Below, one piece after another: positions 13,252 through 15,383 of a stretch of 15,383 nucleotides of DNA. How positions within the stretch are numbered: the stretch's first letter is position 1; every line of letters starts with the position of its first letter. The position numbers and the translations under genes were made by a program. Under the pieces are notes generated by a model. That model was not told the DNA's origin. It saw nothing but the letters and a program-made list of their open reading frames with translations, and ran no database searches. The DNA is from Methylocystis sp. (GTDB lineage Bacteria; Pseudomonadota; Alphaproteobacteria; Rhizobiales; Beijerinckiaceae), in assembly GCA_023253795.1 (NCBI GenBank), contig JALRFG010000031.1:1-15383 (forward strand). The letters run 5' to 3'.

Positions 13252-14178
13252 ATGGAAGACAAAAATCTCGCCGCCGCCATTGCCCAGTCCAGCGCGGCTC
13301 TTTCCGGTTCCCGGCCGAAGCTCGTCGTCAAAGGCTTCTTCGATGAGCCGACCTTCACGGCGAGCCATGTCGCCTACGATCCCGCGACCAAGCGCGGCGC
13401 GATCATCGATAGCGTGCTCGATTACGATCCGGCTTCTGGCCGCACCTCGACCGCCTCCGCCGATCAGCTCATCGCTTTTGTCCGGCAGGAGGGGCTGACC
13501 ATCGACTGGCTGCTGGAGACCCATGCGCACGCCGATCATATTTCGGCCGCGCCCTATCTGAAGGAAAAGATCGGCGGCAAAATCGCCATTGGCGCAGCGA
13601 TCACCACCGTTCAGAAAGTCTTCGGCGATCTGTTCAACTTCGGCGACGAATTTGCGCGCGATGGATCGCAGTTTGATCATCTGTTCAGAGATGGCGATAC
13701 GTTTTCGGTCGGCGACATCCCGGCCATCGCCCTACATGTGCCCGGACATACGCCTGCCGATCTCGCTTATGTGATCGGCGACTGCGCTTTTATCGGCGAC
13801 ACGCTGTTCATGCCCGATTACGGCACGGCGCGCGCGGATTTTCCCGGCGGCGACGCGCGTCAGCTTTTTCAATCCATCCGTCGCTTGCTGTCGCTGCCTG
13901 ACGAAACGCGCATCTTTCTTTGCCACGACTATAAAAGCGCGGCTCGCAATCATTATGTCTGGGAGACGACGGTTGGCGCGCAAAAGGCGCATAACATCCA
14001 TGTGCACGATGGTGTCGCGGAAGATGATTTCGTCGCCATGCGCACCAAACGCGACGCAACGCTCGATTTGCCGAATTTGATCCTGCCGTCGGTGCAGGTG
14101 AATGTGCGCGGCGGCAAACTTCCGCCGGCCGAAAGCAATGGCAAACGTTATCTGAAAATTCCGCTCGACGTTTTATAA
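13252..14178 (+). CDS. MBL-fold persulfide dioxygenase-like protein (Blh/ETHE1 type)
   Basis: This is a metallo-beta-lactamase-fold protein of 308 residues. Proteins of this type beside SQR oxidise glutathione persulfide to sulfite with a mononuclear iron; older annotations call the type 'beta-lactamase hydrolase-like' (Blh). The metal motif THAHADH gives His91, His93, Asp95 and His96, followed by His166 (VPGHTPAD), Asp183 (FIGDTLFMPDYG) and His225 (FLCHDY). By analogy with ETHE1, His91, His166 and Asp183 would bind iron. The ARADFPGG stretch (193-200) is typical of the persulfide dioxygenase group. There is no signal peptide, so it is cytoplasmic. GAGGGA at 13241-13246 precedes the ATG. It is followed after 74 bp by the DUF442-SQR gene. 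All catalytic residues are intact, unlike in its neighbour. Confidence 0.92.
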   Translation: MEDKNLAAAIAQSSAALSGSRPKLVVKGFFDEPTFTASHVAYDPATKRGAIIDSVLDYDPASGRTSTASADQLIAFVRQEGLTIDWLLETHAHADHISAAPYLKEKIGGKIAIGAAITTVQKVFGDLFNFGDEFARDGSQFDHLFRDGDTFSVGDIPAIALHVPGHTPADLAYVIGDCAFIGDTLFMPDYGTARADFPGGDARQLFQSIRRLLSLPDETRIFLCHDYKSAARNHYVWETTVGAQKAHNIHVHDGVAEDDFVAMRTKRDATLDLPNLILPSVQVNVRGGKLPPAESNGKRYLKIPLDVL

Positions 14179-14208
14179 TCGGCGGGTGAGATAAAAAACG
14201 ACAAAAAG

Positions 14209-14227
14209 CCCGTCGGCGGCGAACGGG
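14209..14227 (+). other. Small hairpin between dioxygenase and SQR genes
   Basis: CCCGT (14209-14213) and ACGGG (14223-14227) can pair with a nine-base loop, 25 bp before the SQR ATG. No T-run follows, so it is not a convincing terminator. It might tune expression between the two genes. Confidence 0.25.
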
Positions 14228-14252
14228 TCAAATATAACTTCAGGGGAACGTC

Positions 14253-15383
14253 ATGAGCTTCAAGGAACTGAGTCCGACTTTCTCGGCTGCGCCGCAGCTT
14301 TCGCCCGAGGATGTCGCGCAGGCCGCGCGCGAGGGTTTCAAAATCATCGTCAGCCATCGTCATGATGGCGAAGACTCAGATCAGCCGAGCGCCGCCGAAA
14401 TGGCGACGATGGTCGCAAAGCATGGCATGCGTTTCGTACATATTCCGGTGACGCCGGGAGACGTGAAGGATGCAGATGTCGCAGCCTTCGTGAAAGCGAT
14501 CGGCGACGATGACGTGCGCGTGCTCGGCTACTGCAAAACAGGTAAGCGCGCAGCGTCGTTCTGGGCGTTATCGCAGGGCGGCGAACAGGATGCGGATGCG
14601 ATCATCAAGACCGCTTCCGCCGCCGGCTATGATATTTCCGAATTACGTTCGCGCATTGTTGGCCGCGCCGCGCTTGGCGGCGGCGGACATCACCACAAGA
14701 TTTACGACATCGTCATTGTCGGCGGCGGCAGCGGCGGCATCGCTGCGGCTGCCAGCATTCTCAAGCGTCGCCGCGATCTTTCCATCGCTGTGATCGAGCC
14801 CGCCGATGTTCATTATTATCAGCCAGGTTTCACGTTGATCGGCGCCGGCGTGTTCACGCCGGATATCTGCAAGCGCACAATGGCTGCCGTCATGCCGGAT
14901 CGCGTGACCTGGATTCAGCAGCGCGTCACGGGTTTCGCGCCTGACAGCAATGAAGTCATTCTTGAAGACGGCGTCAGCATCAAATATCGCGGACTTATCG
15001 CTTCGCCGGGCATCAAGCTGAATTGGGCGGGCATTCCTGGCCTCGCTGAGACGTTGGGCGAGAATGGCGTCACCTCAAATTATCTGCCGGATCTTGCGCC
15101 CTACACGCATCAACTGGCGACGAATCTGAAGAGCGGTCGCGCCCTCTTTACGCAGCCGCCGATGTATCTGTCCTGCGACAGCTTCCTGAAGAATGGCGTG
15201 CTGAAGAATATCGAGGTTGAGTTTCACAACGCCGGCGCCGTTTTATTCGGCGTGCCGCAATATGTGCCGGCGTTGATGAGCTATGTCGAAAAATATGGCA
15301 TCAAGCTCAATCTCGAATCCAAGCTTGTCGCCGTCGATGGCCCTAATCGCGTCGCCACCTTTGAACGCAAGGGCGCCGATGGC
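14253..15383 (+). CDS. DUF442 phosphatase-like domain fused to sulfide:quinone oxidoreductase (cut by right edge)
   Basis: The 377 visible codons encode two domains. Residues 1-140 are a DUF442 (Blh N-terminal, tyrosine-phosphatase-like) domain with the P-loop-like GYCKTGKRAASFW (Cys94, Arg99). After a GGGGHHH linker, residues 149 onward form a flavoprotein of the SQR type: FAD motif GGGSGG (157-162), ribose-binding acidic residue in IEPADVHYYQPG, then LIASPGIKLNW and FHNAGAVLFGVPQYVPAL. SQR oxidises sulfide to persulfide and passes electrons to quinone at the inner membrane. The loop that carries a catalytic cysteine in relatives ([15 protein letters not shown] in human SQOR) is missing: the sequence goes straight from FTQPP to MYLSCD (residues 299-309). 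AGGGGA lies before the ATG. The second catalytic cysteine lies beyond the window. This fusion type is known; the gap is not expected. Confidence 0.9.
   Translation, partial: MSFKELSPTFSAAPQLSPEDVAQAAREGFKIIVSHRHDGEDSDQPSAAEMATMVAKHGMRFVHIPVTPGDVKDADVAAFVKAIGDDDVRVLGYCKTGKRAASFWALSQGGEQDADAIIKTASAAGYDISELRSRIVGRAALGGGGHHHKIYDIVIVGGGSGGIAAAASILKRRRDLSIAVIEPADVHYYQPGFTLIGAGVFTPDICKRTMAAVMPDRVTWIQQRVTGFAPDSNEVILEDGVSIKYRGLIASPGIKLNWAGIPGLAETLGENGVTSNYLPDLAPYTHQLATNLKSGRALFTQPPMYLSCDSFLKNGVLKNIEVEFHNAGAVLFGVPQYVPALMSYVEKYGIKLNLESKLVAVDGPNRVATFERKGADG

Noticed and set aside
1..15383. CRISPR arrays, insertion sequences, prophage genes, tRNA or rRNA genes
   Set aside because: I saw no regularly spaced repeats, transposase or integrase motifs, or cloverleaf/rRNA signatures on either strand.

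Overview
The window looks like chromosomal DNA from an alphaproteobacterium, most likely of the order Hyphomicrobiales (Rhizobiales). The reasons are GC-rich coding sequence, an slt/dapA/smpB block in the arrangement typical of that order, a short single-domain RNase D next to lptC-lptA, a LapG/BTLCP-type protease, and a sulfide-detoxification block of BigR/Blh type. I cannot name the genus. I see no mobile element, CRISPR array, tRNA or rRNA gene.

Layout. (1) 1-3136: the 5' part of slt (minus strand, running off the left edge), divergent from dapA-smpB. (2) 3163-5803: an exported transglutaminase-like cysteine protease (minus), a 377-bp AT-richer gap, then a two-gene operon of a short-chain dehydrogenase/reductase and a cyclase-family metal hydrolase. 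(3) 5824-6870: a factor-independent terminator, a small exported two-cysteine protein (minus), and a divergent lipoprotein lytic transglycosylase with a terminator-like hairpin in its leader. (4) 6895-8833: rnd-lptC-lptA on the minus strand, for LPS transport to the outer membrane; the usual lptB-rpoN continuation is absent. (5) 8934-10434: an AI-2E-family membrane protein (plus) and a second small exported two-cysteine protein (minus), with a terminator between them. (6) 10435-12001: a 391-bp gap rich in inverted repeats, then an MltB-type lytic transglycosylase with a peptidoglycan-binding domain. (7) 12059-15383: the most interesting part. An ArsR-type repressor and a 1-Cys peroxiredoxin (minus, ATGA overlap) face a persulfide-dioxygenase-like metallo-beta-lactamase protein and a DUF442-sulfide:quinone oxidoreductase fusion (plus, cut by the right edge).

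How it fits together. Three lytic transglycosylases, LptC/LptA and several exported proteins make much of the window an envelope-maintenance neighbourhood. The right-hand block reads as a reactive-sulfur module: SQR oxidises sulfide to persulfide, the dioxygenase oxidises persulfide to sulfite, the peroxiredoxin reduces peroxides, and the ArsR protein controls the set. Two features break the textbook picture. The SQR lacks the loop carrying one catalytic cysteine ([10 protein letters not shown] in relatives), and the BigR-like repressor has Ser and Ile where BigR has its two sensing cysteines. The 123-bp divergent control region carries three inverted repeats, two of them near the predicted start sites. 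Together these suggest a rewired or degenerating version of the sulfide-sensing system.
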